NCBI GenBank assembly: GCA_977006965.1
Contig: OZ345356.1
Location: 1,550,001-1,614,000 of the forward strand
Direction of reading: 5' to 3'
DNA: 64,000 bases
From: Phymatolithon calcareum
Taxonomy: Eukaryota; Rhodophyta; Florideophyceae; Hapalidiales
The notes under the pieces: model-generated
Told to the model about the DNA's origin: nothing
Database searches by the model: none
Seen by the model: only the letters and a program-made list of their open reading frames with translations
Shown: one piece after another, positions 50,005-62,407 of the stretch
How positions within the stretch are numbered: the first letter of the stretch is position 1
Layout of the letters: every line of letters begins with the position of its first letter
Position numbers and translations under genes: made by a program

Positions 50005-50868
50005 TCATTTGCCGAAAACCAGACGCACAAGATGATAGCCTGATTCCCCCCGTAATGTCTGATATCCTATACCTGAATCCGACTGCACGTTGAATGTCTT
50101 AACCGCTGATAGGGCAAACTGCTGAGTGCCGAATTCTGCCGCTCGGAACAGAAGGGCGTAATCCGGAACGATGCTGTTCGTGTTGAAGATGCTCAGCGAT
50201 GACATCCCCTTCTTGCAGATAATAGCGGGTGCGAATGGCACAATCGGCACGGCGTACAGGACGAAGGTGGAGAGGGCTGGACGACCGGTAATGGTTAAGT
50301 CGAAGGCGACAAGGCGAATTGACAGGTCTCGGAGGAATATAGCTCTGATAACGACGAAGTAGATGTCGGTATGCCGTTTAGGGTGGGCGCCACGGAGATG
50401 AATGGAGTGGTTGACGGAGACAGAGTTGGTGTTTCGGGGTTCTTCGTCCCCGAGATGTGCGTGCCGGAAGCACAGGTGATTGGGTTGTACTCGGTCGTTT
50501 GCGAAGGATCCTGCCTGAAGATGTTTTCAGACACCGCCGGTGACTCGGGGATTATTGGCTTTGAAGGCGACTCAGCGACGGGGTTCTTCGTCCCGAGCAA
50601 CGGTGTTGGGAACTAGGGCGTGAAGAACTGTTCCGGCTATTCCGATATGTCTGGAGCGAGCAGCGAGAGCAATTGCAAGGACGGTGACGAAGAGCAGTGA
50701 TGCGGAGGTTGGGTATGCTTGTTTGATAGGCTGATTTGCCTGTGGGCGTTGACCGGGGACAATGAGGAGCGCTAATTTTCTAGCGGGAGATTTAGGGTTG
50801 TGGGAGCGGAAAGTACGCGAACATTCTTTACGATTTGCGGGATGCCGTTTATATATTCTACATCTCAA
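50005..50868 (-). pseudogene. Secreted Ser/Thr/Pro-rich protein family member, copy 3
   Basis: Minus-strand frames follow the layout of copy 1: a hydrophobic leader (TSASLLFVTVLAIALAARS), a linker with repeated GTKNP units (GTKNPVAESPSKPIIPE and GTKNPETPTLSPSTTPF), then PAIICKKGMSSLSIFNTNSI and FALSAVKTFNVQSDSGIGYQ to a stop at 50005. They lie in three frames. The C-terminal block aligns with copy 1 pieces on both sides of its 700-bp extra segment. Conservation of the protein-like blocks in two diverged copies suggests an ancestral functional gene. No family is recognised. Confidence 0.4.
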
Positions 50869-50961
50869 CTTGACGATGGGCGCATTATGCCTAAGCTTAG
50901 CGAGGTAGCGATGCGTGTGTTCGGCTGAGGGGATTTACTTGCCGTTAGTTGACAAATAGCA

Positions 50962-51008
50962 ACAGTGATTCGTGGAAACGAGTGACTTCACTCGTCACGA
51001 ATCACTGT
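50962..51008. repeat. Hairpin palindrome, copy 3
   Basis: Outer arms ACAGTGATTCGTG (50962-50974) and CACGAATCACTGT (50996-51008) are perfect complements. Inner arms ACGAGTGA and TCACTCGT are also perfect. It is the best-paired of the three copies. Confidence 0.8.
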
Positions 51009-51080
51009 AAACCGAACGAAAGGATCGAACATTTTCTTCAGACGCAACGCGTTTCCGGGCCATAGTCGAGATTCGAAACG

Positions 51081-51887
51081 AATGTAGAGTGGGTGTCTTC
51101 CCCATTAGCTGAAAGCTGCACCCATTCAAAAAAAGAAAAATACTTGGTGTGCATACTAGTTCCGGCATAAAATTTGGTTTGGTGGGTGAATTCAAATGTT
51201 TCTCTTCGGCGTGACAGTCAGTCTGCGCACCCAGTTCAATGTGTCTTTTTTTGAAACTAATTTTGTCACGATTTGTGCCTGTTCCACACTTCACGAAAAG
51301 TGAGATGTCCTCCAGCAAAAAAAGGGAATGGGCAATAGCAGTAACGCACTGTAATTAAAAATATTGAACACACTTCATATCCTGACAATAAGGTAATTTA
51401 TTTCGTGCTATTTTTACCAAATTTCAATATTGCAACTCCTAATTATTTAGCAATGAGATCGCCGTAAAAGATCATCGTTCATGCCCTGCGAGTGCAGGAT
51501 GCGAAATCAGGGAGCGTCTGACATTTTGCATTTTAGTATTTATAAGTTCATGAAGGACTTTCGAATGTACAGTGTACTTTATTAACAAATGGAACCAATT
51601 GATAAAATGGTAAAAAAGGATGAAAAAATCATGTAGGTCAGAGCATGCAGGGTTGTGTATCCATTTGAGGAGAAGTCCCTTGCGGAGGCTTTCTGAAGAA
51701 AAGTTGAACTTGTTTATTCAAAACCAATCTGCTTTCATCCATTCATGTCGTGCGATAAGATAGAAACTAGAACAGAAGTGCTAACTGTTCATGCCTTTCA
51801 AAAATCCTAAATCAAATATGGGGAACTAAGTCTCTAATGAAACACAATTAAATCTTTCTGTTTCCACATGCGCAATAATTTATTGAA
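51081..51887. other. No confident gene
   Basis: AT-rich, with no repeat or frame recognised. It contains the 3' flank of the minus-strand Ulp1 gene. Confidence 0.45.
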
Positions 51888-53451
51888 TCAGAGGGATGGT
51901 TTGTGTTTGTGCACACCCTTTTTCCTGATGCGCCAGATGTTTTCAACTGGATAGTAATACGCAGTTACTGTCATTTTGCATTCAGACCTCCACTGGGAAC
52001 ATGTGTACATTACATATCTATCATATGACTGTGCCGGTGGATTCTTTCGAGTTCTTTCTCTGCGCTTGTGAAGGACCTCTTCTGATGCTTCCAACTTATT
52101 CTTGTAGTCATCAATTGCTTTGAAAATCATTCCATGGCTCATAATTCCATCATTAAGTGTCATACGAACTGTACGGCAATCATATGCAAGCCTGTTTTCA
52201 TGGAACCGCATTTTTCGCTCAAGTATGAACGAGCTGAGACCCAGCTCGCTGAGCTGACTCTTCCACAGCCGTTCAGTTCTTCGCACGTCATCAAGGTTTG
52301 AAACCAGGGTCGTGATGTGTTCGTATAGGTCCTCAACACGTTTGAATAGAGCAGTCATGGCTGCATGACGTATACTTTCAGATATTTTCTCTGAGTATTC
52401 CTGGTATCCGTAAGCCGGAAGGCATCCCATAGACTTGGCAGAGTGGCATATTGCAGACACAACGTACAGTCAGACCTCGATAAATGGATGGGCAATGTGG
52501 AATGGTCCAATATTCTCAAAATCGAGGTTATTCTCAAGTCGAATTTTGAATCATAAGTTTTGGATCACACGTGTGCCGAACAGTAGCCATATTCTACTGT
52601 ACTGTATGCCAATGGCAGGAGAAAAATGAAAAGTACTTACAGTATTCTACGAGAGAGGATATGCTCCGTGTACGCTAAACAAAATTATAACGAAATTTAA
52701 GGTATGCCCCGTGACCTCGAACATGAAGTAATGCTCCTATCAAATATTCTAGAATCCTTTAATTTTCGTTAAATTTAGGCGGATACGGTTTTCGTGGAGC
52801 ACTCGATTATGCTGCTAACCGAGGTTATTCTAAAAAAGAGGTTCCATTTATCGAGGTCTGACTGTAGAACCCACAAATGAACTCGTCTTCCTCTGTCTCA
52901 TATTTTAGCTCCTTAAGAATGTATTTTTTTTCCTTCCCATACACTTCGTAATTTTTGGGGTGGACCTTCATCATAATTCTCTCAACAACGGTCATGATTT
53001 TTCCAAACGGTCTGTAATTAGCACTGTCTCCCCACCAAATTTTACCTTCTGCTGCATCCGCAATCACTATACGCCAATAATAGTTCCGCCGATTCGTCAC
53101 TGGAATTATCAGAATAGCTTCTTCTCGGACTGTAATGAGCCTCTTCATTCTCTCAAAGTGTGTATCAATATCTTTCTCACAAATTTCGCTTTTCACGGCT
53201 GTTGTCATCATTCGAACTGACTCGTGGGAAGGTATAACAATTGTGTTACATTTGAAGTCCATTTCTGAAAGTGCTCTAAGAAGGAGATTGTGGTCCATCA
53301 TAGCATCTCCTTCTAATTGGTCAACCATCCAGTCATTATCATCGGCTTGCATGTTTCGATTAACGAATGTCACATATTTTGTCACACCCTCAATGATATC
53401 GACACCGAAGTCTTGCAAATGATGCAGAATTAAAGCTGTTTCATAAACCAT
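51888..53451 (-). pseudogene. Ulp1-type (C48) cysteine protease with FLYWCH-like finger, split by a MITE
   Basis: ATG 53451 opens a frame whose second half looks like an Ulp1/SENP protease: AILIIPVTNRRNYYWRIVIA, GKIWWGDSANYRPFGK (catalytic Asp), then EDEFICGFY with the expected catalytic Cys. There the MITE (52467-52864) enters. Beyond it the frame resumes as VVSAICHSAKSMGC, as the helix after the Cys should, then a coiled coil and a C-terminal finger YTCSQWRSECKMTV with GVHKHKP (FLYWCH/WRKY-like). Without the MITE and one TA, coding length is 1164 bp, 388 codons including the stop. The catalytic His position reads Tyr (YYW for HW). Such proteases are common passengers of Mutator-like and similar DNA transposons. 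Confidence 0.75.
52467..52864. mobile_element. Pogo/Tigger-type MITE (398 bp)
   Basis: Both ends, read inwards, are CAGTCAGACCTCGATAAATG, flanked by TA at 52465-52466 and 52865-52866. A TA target and ends of the form CAGTNNNACCTCGAT are typical of pogo/Tigger members of Tc1/mariner. No coding capacity. The interior repeats ATCGAGGTTATTCT-like segments. It interrupts the Ulp1 gene two codons after the catalytic Cys. Confidence 0.9.
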
Positions 53452-56400
53452 AACGAAAACGAAATATCGACTTCGGAAATTGAACTCGAAATCTTTGAGA
53501 GTCCGTAAGCAAGCAATTCAAACAGAGTGCAAATTGAGACAAATGAACAGGGAAAATCGCAGGGTTGAGGAGAAACATGGCATTTATGTATTTGAATTTG
53601 AATCATAACGGCCTGTGAATCCGTGAATAAGCTTTTTGCAAGAGGTTCACTGACGTAATATATGCATTACTCTTGGGTGGTCTTTTTCTGTATACCAATC
53701 CTTTAAATTTTGTTAAAATTTCTTGTGAAACACTTCTACTTAACGCTCAGACTCTCCACGTGGAAAACGTATTCGATTTTTTGGGTTTGCCTTATTGCAC
53801 ATCTCCATAGCACATATTTTAAGTCAACTCAAGGTTCATCAAAACAATAAACTTTGTTCCTCTCCCACTTTTTGATTTTTTTATCCGTGCCCAACTGTGC
53901 CATAAAATACTATGAGATATGGGCTCTTTTCTGGAGTGTTCCGTGTTTACAGTGCTCATAGGATCTGCAAACGGAATATGTAATGATTAGAAAGTGTCCA
54001 ACACACAGTAGTATTTCTGGTCTCTCTTTGCGTGCTCAGAGGAGCAGTCTTATTAACAGCTTTGAAAGTACTTCATAAAACACATAAATTTTGAGAACGT
54101 CAGCTCTCTCTTCAAAGCTTTTCAAAGCATATGTGATTCTATTTCGTTTGATGTACTGTGGAATTCCCAATAATTATATTTCTTTCATAGAACATCGTAC
54201 TTTGCGGCTTCTATAGTCTACACATCTTGACAAACACCTGCAACGTCCAAAAAGAACCAAATAATTAGATTTATTCTTGGAAAAGTTAAAAATGTAACGA
54301 CTCTTTACCGTAAGAATCCTGTTCAGCGACGTTCTCAACGAGTAGACACTTACAGTCCTTTCGTGGTCGTAAAGCAACTAGCAAGGGGGGACCTGAATAT
54401 TTCTATGAACCAGAGCCCCTTCTATGTCGCTTGCGCTCTTCACACTGCTTCCCACTACGGGTGTAAGCTTTGAATCTGAACTCCTGGGATTTACGCGAGG
54501 TAGTTTTTGTTGGGTGAAGGGGAGCGAAACTCAAGTATTTAACCCCCTCGTACTGCTACAATTGAGGTTTACTGGGACACAGTAAAATTATTCTTTTGAG
54601 AGGCCCACGCGCATCGAAACACGTCATAGAGTATTTCCTATCCTTCGCCATGTGTAAGCGTTCGTACTGAACAAGTTTGGAGTGAGTTCGCACAGGGTAC
54701 GCGAAGCTACAAGCAAAGCCGCGATTTTCGTGTCCAAATATGCCTATTCGTTCAGATGATGTAGACAGTTAGCCGTTGCGCGTTCGGATATTATTTCAAG
54801 GTGGATGTCTTATTAAGTACAGTATCTGGACCTTTTTTTTCGTTTTCAGAAAATCGGCTGGAAAAAAAGATACGGGCAGTTCTACGTCGAGGAAAACATT
54901 CGACTTTGACCGCTAAACTGAGCTTTTCGGCCTGCGTGTCCTTTGCGGTACATCTTTGTAACAAATGAGCTACAATTTGGCTATAAGACATTGCGGCCTC
55001 GATGGGAAATGTGTTTTCATGATGCGAGGAGCTTTGGCAGACCACGAGAGAGTCATGTATGCTCTTAGGGCCTTCTAAACAGAGCATTCAGGATCAGTCG
55101 CGATGCAGATAGGAATGTATATCATGAAGGCAGTCGCAGATGGAGGAATGGGAGGATCAATTGAGGACTTCGTTTAGCTCTTGACACTTCTCAACCCAGA
55201 AAAACTATTGTCATATCATGGAGCAGAGGAATACGTATCGCAGAAGGTGGTCTGGAGAGAGAGCTCCACGAATTCGATTCGAAGTTACAGTTCTAATGTG
55301 TACCGCTGTCGTTGGCGGTACATACCAGCTCGTCGCATGGGTAATGCTCGCCGTGTAGATGAAGGATCGCGCAACGGGATATCACCGGTGATCAATAGTG
55401 CTCTACAAGCGTACAATTGGCAAGATTCCAACTTCCATGAGTCTTAGATTGTGGACAATGCGATACTGCGCACTTTTGACAAATCAGAGATAGAAAAACG
55501 TCCATAGTCTGGGTCTTTATTGGTGTCTAGTGCCTTTCCTCCACGGCATGTAGACTATAGCGGCTTCTAAAATCCCTGAAACAGAAAGGTGCCCTACAAT
55601 CAAGGCATGCGACCCGCTCATACCTGCCCAACGAAGGAGTTCGGGGGCTCTTCAGAGCTATCCGTCTTTGTGCTTCCCTTGCAGCGGTCGTCCAATCGGA
55701 GAACTTTATGATGTCAAAATGTATGCGCTCTCTGTGATTCTGATGGTAAAGCTTCTGAACTGCTTACTTCCTGTGTACGTCACTCTCTACATTATAGATC
55801 CAACAAAACTCAATCATGCTCTGAAAAACTGCACACATAACATTCCTACGGCCCTAATGATACGACGAACGTAGATTAAAATGGTGCTGGGGCTCAATAA
55901 CAGCGGTCAATACTCCGAAAGGTGGATTTTAAGACCCGAAATGGACTATCATTGAATTATTTTAACAATAAAATCTGCAAAAAGTATCCAAAAAATAAGA
56001 ATGACCCAAACAGGACAGATTTGTCCAGAAAAGGATGTGCAGTACGAGAGGGTTAATCCATCAACCTTGTAAACTATTATCAAAATAAAGATTTTGCCTT
56101 GCTGGAGAGTAATTTGGATCCACATATTCTTATGTATCATATCAGATTGTGGGGCGTTTGGCCTAGTGCGTTCGCGGATTCTCTTAAAATTTTCAACATA
56201 AGCTGCAACAGAATGAATTTCTACTGAGGTGAGGGATCACTCCAAAGCCTAATTGGTTTTCCTGTCCATGACCTTTCATAGGTTTATTTTCACGTCCACG
56301 TGGGAAACATTTAGCAAATTTCAGTATCGGGATGGCATACAGATAAGGCTGTTTAAGGTAGATCTATGCTTTAAATTTGGTTATTTTTCGCTGTGTGACA

Positions 56401-57223
56401 TTCTGCATATCTTAGCTCCGCCATGTAGACACGTGGCTATAATTATATTTACGGCTATAGGTCCATGTGAAAACCGTTGCAGCACCAGTGTACCAAGTGC
56501 CATCTCTACGCCTTGGGTTGTGCCGTATTTTACTAATGCATTAAATTCTCGTATTCAGCGGTGAAATGACTGTGGAATTGTAGTGGAATGGTCACAGACG
56601 TCACGACTTTTACACGTGTGCGAGTCTTCGAAGGTGCGTTTTGGACAATAATCCAGCATTGACTGTTTGGTGGAACAAGGGTGCTATTAGTGGGGAGCGG
56701 AAGGAAATGTTAAGGTGTCAATACGAACATAGGAACGCACACGGAGCGCGATGAGTAGATGTCCAAGATTGCGATTGGACGGGGGAATATGATATTCCCC
56801 CTGCGAGCGGGCTCTGTATGCGGAATTAAGAGCCGTCCCGAGACCATTTATGAGCCCCTTATTGCCATGCAAAAGAAGATAACGGGCTCATCTAACGATT
56901 CGTGCGAGATGGATTCGGTTTTCAGTTCGCGAGAGTGCTGGGGATATCAGTTTATTTGGAGCAAATAGGATCTCAAGATGAGATCATGAGAATGTTATCG
57001 CACAAAAGGTGAATCTGAAACGCTAATTTTGAGGAATCAAATGCAGTTTAATTGAAGCGTATAGAAACGAGGCGCAACTGCTTCTGTTGATACCTGCTGG
57101 TGTAAAATGTAGCTTCTTCCTCCCTGAATTCAGGAAGGAATTCATTGTTGTAATCTAACGCCTTAAATGATGTACAGTAGTCACGTTCTGCCGTGGAGTT
57201 GGCTTCACAGAGCGAAACTTTCC
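53452..57223. other. Long stretch without a confident gene
   Basis: Minus-strand frame 55087-54791 (PIEAAMSYSQIVAHLLQRCT, KLSLAVKVECFPRRRTARIF) and minus-strand 56545-56390 (YGTTQGVEMALGTLVLQRFS) look protein-like but stand alone. Bases 57133-57200 repeat part of the segmental duplication (GATGTACAGTAGTCACGTTC), preceded by a CTTCTTCC remnant. The rest is AT-rich. No Ulp1-associated transposase was found upstream of the protease gene. Confidence 0.4.
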
Positions 57224-57283
57224 CCACGCGTCAGCAGATGCGTTTGTAACTTTTGAATAAAAATTTACCTTTCTTCTTCTTCT
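57224..57283 (+). repeat. CTT-tailed retroelement, 3' fragment
   Basis: CCCCACGCGTCAGCAGATGC, GTTTGTAACTTTTGAATAAA, AATTTACCTTTCTTCTTCTT. It lies 50 bp left of the gypsy element. Confidence 0.75.
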
Positions 57284-57334
57284 CGCTGTACAGAGTGTAT
57301 TTATATTAATTAAGTGGGTTCATTGAGAAGGTAC

Positions 57335-57651
57335 TGTTATGTTTCTCTACCTTACGGTTGCCCTCTCGACCGATGCCGCGGCGCGGAAGTCAGGCATTGA
57401 CATCCTCGGTGGGCAATGCTAGCACACTGATGTAATGTGCATCATCGTATTGCGTCCTATTGGCTAATATTCTTCGCTTGTTTATGGTTACCAATATGAT
57501 CCCATTTTCTTGATTGAGTATATTTTATCATAACATGATTTTGTTAGTATATATACCAAGGCGGTATAGCCGAAATTAAATTCGCCACGGAAGTCACCGG
57601 GCATACACCATCAACCAAACCGCGCCACCGCTCGACTCTGACTGCACAACA
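57335..57651 (+). repeat. 5' LTR of the gypsy element
   Basis: Starts TGTTATGTTTCTC and ends CTGCACAACA. A TATATATACC box lies near 57550, suitable for a promoter about 100 bp from the end. Confidence 0.95.
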
Positions 57652-57693
57652 GTTATAACTGACCTCTGGGCAGACAGTCAGTGACCCTTCGAC

Positions 57694-60600
57694 ATGGGAG
57701 ACTCTACGCCACCTCTATCTGGAGGTACTTCCGCCAACCTCTTTGCGCCAATCCAGGCACCATGACTCAGCAGCATTTCTCGTAAGGCGATACAACATTT
57801 TCTCGCCGAGCGTGCTCACTACGAGTCTGCTGTCGCTGCGCAACAAGGGCTGAAGCCAATCTCGTGGGCTGGCAGCATCGATGCCATTTTTTTACGCTCA
57901 CTGCTTCGCGCCCGCATCTTCGGTAAAGACTACACCGACGTCAACGATTTGACGGACGAAGTCATCAAGAACCGTCTTTCCACGCTCGTCGGAGGCACCA
58001 AGCCCGTGTCTTTCGACGACGCCCTCTCCGATGTCAAGCGCAACGTTCGCATTGACAGCTCGGAACCAGATGCCCGTCTACGCATTCTAATGCTACAGAC
58101 AAGCTACCTAGAGCTTTGTGAGCATCGTGCCTGGACCTTCGTCGAGAAGGCTCCGAAAGCCGCCGTTAAGCATCTAATCGCAGTCTTGCAGCCTCCAGCG
58201 CTCAAGTCCCGGGTTGAAGATGCGATTCGCCTTCAGAAAAACGAACTCAAGGACGACTTCTTCGCTTTCGCAGAATTTCTGGCTGACGAGGCCGAAGTCT
58301 GCGAAAAGTACCATCCTCTCCGAGCATTCCGATCTTCTCAAAAGAGCAGCCGCGGGAGAGAAATTGACGAGTTGAAGAAGGACCATACATCAGCCGCTAC
58401 ATCCTCTTCAGGATATTTTTCTGGAAAGGGGGAAAAACCAAAGCTTCGGGACTGTCTGAACCCAGACTGCAACCAGAAGCACTTCGTCAAGGATTGCAAG
58501 TACACCTCTGACGACAAGAAAAAACTTCTTCTCGAGGCGCATAGGGCCCCCAAGAAGGCTAAGAAGAATGCGGAAAGCGCAAAAGTCTCAGCTCTCATGG
58601 ACACGCAGACCGCCACTGCAGAGTCTCAGCCGAGGCCTCCGTTGCTATCTTCACCCTCATCAAGCGCGGTAATTCTGGCCGACATTCATGGCCACAACTT
58701 CGCCTGCCGCATTGACTCCGGTGCTGACGATGTCGCAATCTCCGATACGATCGTCAAGTACCTGGGAGACCACGGTCATTTCCTACCGACCCTGCTCTCA
58801 ACAAATGGACGCAATTTCAAGGCTGTCGACGGCCACGAAGTGAATGTTCTCGGACAATTTCAGATCAGTCCGAAGCTTAATACTGTCGCTGGACCTTGTC
58901 GTCTTCGAAATATCAAGGCTTACATCATGCCCTGCGAAGAGAATTCAACCATCGATGGAGCGTCATGCCCTGGAGAAATCATCCTCGGGAATCCGTTCCT
59001 TGTCCACTCTGGCCTCAGCGTCACAGAATTCATCGCTCAGAACATTGACCATCTCTCGTCCTTGGACTACGGCAGTCTCAATGAAGACCCTTCCCCAACA
59101 AAGATCGGAAAGTTGGGCGTCAAACTTCTCACTGGCTTTGCAGAACCTACTCCGGATATGCCGCACGCTCTGAGGTATTCAGATGATACTCCTCGCCTAT
59201 GCAAGATTGTCGCCAACGGCGATGTTCTGCTAATGGAGGGAGACGACATTGACTACAAGGATGCCGGAATTGGTGGCCAGGACGAGAACGAGCTCAAGCA
59301 TGCTATAGACGACGCCATTCAGCGTGCGGAAAAGCACCTGCCAAATCGCCTCAAGGAGCCTTTCCGGAACATGGTTCTAGAGTACAAGGACATCTTTCGC
59401 ATTCGACTCGGTGCAGATCCACCTGTCGATGCTCCACCCATGGAGATCAAATTTGAAAGCGAGGAACGTCCTGTAAAAGTTCGCCAGCGCACGTACTCGC
59501 CCGAGCAACTGAAATTCATGAAGAAGAAATGCGATGAGCTCCTAGATGTTGGATACATCTACCGCAACCCTTCTTCGAAATGGGCTTGCGCCCCTCTCAT
59601 CGTTCCGAAGGATGGACCTGAAGGATATCGTTTCACCGTTGATCTCCGCCCTGTCAACGCCCAGACAAAGAAGCACGTGTGGCCAATGCCGCATGCTGAT
59701 CCGATGCTCGCAAAGCTTGCCGGAGCATCCATCTTCTTTCAGCTCGACTTTATTCATGGATACTGGCAGTTTCCTCTCTCCAAGAGCTCACAAGAATGCC
59801 AGTCCTTCCACACGCCATTTGGTGTCTTCACACCGAATCGAGTTCTGCATGGCGCCACGAACTCAGTATCTTATTTCCAGTCATCCATGGAATCTTTCTT
59901 CTCTCACTTGGACTTGCTCATATGGCTCGACGATATGTTGGGTTACTCCACAGATGCCGAGAAATTGATCACAACGCTGAAGGCTGTACTTGAAATCTGT
60001 CGGACGAAAGGCCTCAAGCTCAACCCGAGAAAGTGCAATCTTATTGCAACCAGTGTCCAATTCTGCGGCCGAATCATTGACGTAAAAGGCATCAAGTTTC
60101 ATCCACGCCAATATGAGGCTCTAACGTCCATGGAGCCCCCAAGAACTGTCGGCTCTCTTATGGAGCTTGTACATGGTGCAAACTGGATGAGAACTGCCAT
60201 ACCGAAATTCTCAGAGCTCATCGAGCCTTTACACAGCCTGTTGGAATCCCAGTATTCCTTGCACAACACTCGAAAGAAATCTAAGATTCGTAATCGCCCT
60301 CTTTCGGCATGGGGGGATGAGCACCAAGCTGCATTCTCATCCCTCATTCAGGCCATCACTCATCAAGTCACTCTTGCCACACCAGATCCAGGAAAACGCC
60401 TGTGTCTCTTTACGGATGCCTCTTCGACGCATTGGGCCGGTGTCCTGACCCAGGTCGATCCAGTCGAGATCGCAGCAAGCACACTGCTGCCGCATCAATG
60501 GAAGCATTCTCCCGTTGCTTTCGTCTCTGGCTCATTTCGAGGACCTTCGTCACGCTGGACGACTCCTGAACAAGAGAGCTACGCGATTGTCGCAAGCATC

Positions 60601-62391
60601 ACTCGGCTTTCTCACATACTTGCAGCATGCGGAGAATTCTCGCTGTTCACCGATCACAAGAATATCCTGTACATGCTATCGCCAACTCGTTTCAACGCCA
60701 ACGTTGCACGTCATATCGTTCACAAGACACAGCGATGGGCATTACGCCTCGCTGAGTTCAACTTCACTGTTGAGCACATCGCCGGAAAGCTCAATACCTG
60801 GGCCGACATTCTCACTCGATGGGCAGCCCCAGGAAATTCTGAGTCTCCTGCTCGACGCCTCAGCGTTCTTCGAGTGCCTCTGATCACCGAAGATCTACCA
60901 GACCTTCCTTCCCTGGATGTTGTGGCTAAGTCTCAGCTTGCATCGCCGCCAACGCCGGACTCTGGTTTCACTCACACGCCCGACCAGAATTGCGGCATAT
61001 GGAAGAACAAGAACGGGAAGATCTACATTCCAGACGACGACGAAGAGCTGCAATTGCGAATTTGTGTCGCAGCTCATTGCGGTCTCGGAGGACATCGAGG
61101 GCTGACTGCCACCACGAACATTATCAAGGAAATGCTTCACTGGTCTACTGTTGATGCCGATGTCAAGGCCTTCGTGCAAAGCTGCCTTGTCTGCTCTCTT
61201 TCTTCGAGCGGTTCCAAGGTCCCTCGCCCTCTTGGCCAACAAATCCACGCTCAGCGTCCGTCTGAGTTACTCCACTTCGACTTTCTCTATGTTGGAGAGT
61301 CTCGCACCGGTCATGAGTACATTCTGATTCTGAAAGACGACTTCTCCGGCTACGTTTTCCTCCGTCCCTGCAAGAAAGCGGATGCAGAAACTACCGCCAG
61401 CGTCCTCACTGAATACTTCTCGACATTCGTCCCCGTCCTGCAATGGTTCTCAGACCAAGGACCTCATTTCTGCAATAAGGTCATGCAGAATCTTGCGTCG
61501 TCACTGGGAGTCAAGCACCGTTTCTCTACAGTCTACGCACCATGGTCGAATGGAACAGTTGAGTCTGTTTGCAAGGAAGTTCTTCGTGTGATGCATGCAT
61601 TCAATGCAGAAACACGCACACCTGAAGTAGAATGGCCCAAATCAGTTCAGGCTATTCAGAGCATCATTAACAACTCTCCTTCTCGTCGGCTCGGTGGTCG
61701 CGCTCCAATAACCGCCCACACGGGTATGCCTCCCGGTAACCCACTCACAGTTGCTCTCACCCAGTGTAACGTTCGGAACATGCAGTCTCAAGACCATGCA
61801 AGGCTTGAACAGAAGCTCGGTATCGACAATCTGCATCATTCTCTCGACAAGATGCACAAGGAAGTCGATCAGACTCTCTCCGAAACCCGAAAGAAAGCCG
61901 TTGAACGTCACAACGCTAAGACGCATGTAGTTCCCTACAAGCCAACCGTGGGGGACTATGTCGTTGTTGCTCGCACTCATGGACCGCGCACAAAGATGTC
62001 GACGAACTGGGTCGGGCCCCGCCGCATCTCACGCATTCTCTCAGACTTCACAGTCGAGATTGACCATCTTACAAACAACTCCACAGCAGTTGTGCACATC
62101 TGTCGCATTAAGCCCTACGCCGACGGTACGGTCGGGACGCCGACACAAATGCAGGAAATCGCAGAGTTTACGGATCGGATCTGGTATTCTGTGGACAAAA
62201 TCAAGGACCTCCGCGAAGCAGCAGATCACTTCGAAGTCCTTGTCTCTTGGAAGGGCCTTACTTCTTCAGGCGATTCCTGGGAGCCGCTAACCGTTATGTT
62301 TGAGGACGTCCCCTCCAAAGTCCGCACGTTCTTCAACCGACACCGTCAAACAAAAGTGATGCGTCGCGCACAGAGCTCCATCGGCCTCTAG
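57694..62391 (+). CDS. Gypsy gag-pol polyprotein (one in-frame TGA near the start)
   Basis: From ATG 57694 (MGDSTPPLSGGTSANLF) the frame is open to the stop at 62389-62391 except for TGA at 57763-57765; there is no other break in 1565 codons. Gag ends with a zinc knuckle CLNPDCNQKHFVKDC (58452-58496). Protease: CRIDSGADDVAIS (58705). RT: FQLDFIHGYWQFPL and catalytic IWLDDML at 59920. RNase H: LCLFTDASSTHWAGVL and VEHIAGKLNTWADIL. Integrase: HCGLGGHRGL with CLVC, then FDFLYVGES, FSDQGPHF and GTVESVCKE (D, D, E). A chromodomain closes the protein (FEVLVSWKGLTSSGDSWEPL). The TGA could be a mutation, or translation may start downstream. Confidence 0.92.
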
Positions 62392-62407
62392 GCCAACCGT
62401 GGGGGAC
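62392..62407 (+). promoter_or_regulatory. Polypurine tract
   Basis: GCCAACCGTGGGGGAC lies between the stop codon and the 3' LTR. The G-rich part is the likely primer for plus-strand DNA. The same GCCAACCGTGGGGGAC occurs inside the integrase region at 61941. Confidence 0.6.

Larger units (their letters stand above)
49990..51080 (-). repeat. Repeated locus, copy 3 (diverged)
   Basis: Aligns with copy 1 (23660-25877) over most of its length but lacks the extra 700 bp and stops shortly after the hairpin (GCGTTTCCGGGCCATAGTCG). More diverged than copy 2. Confidence 0.65.
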
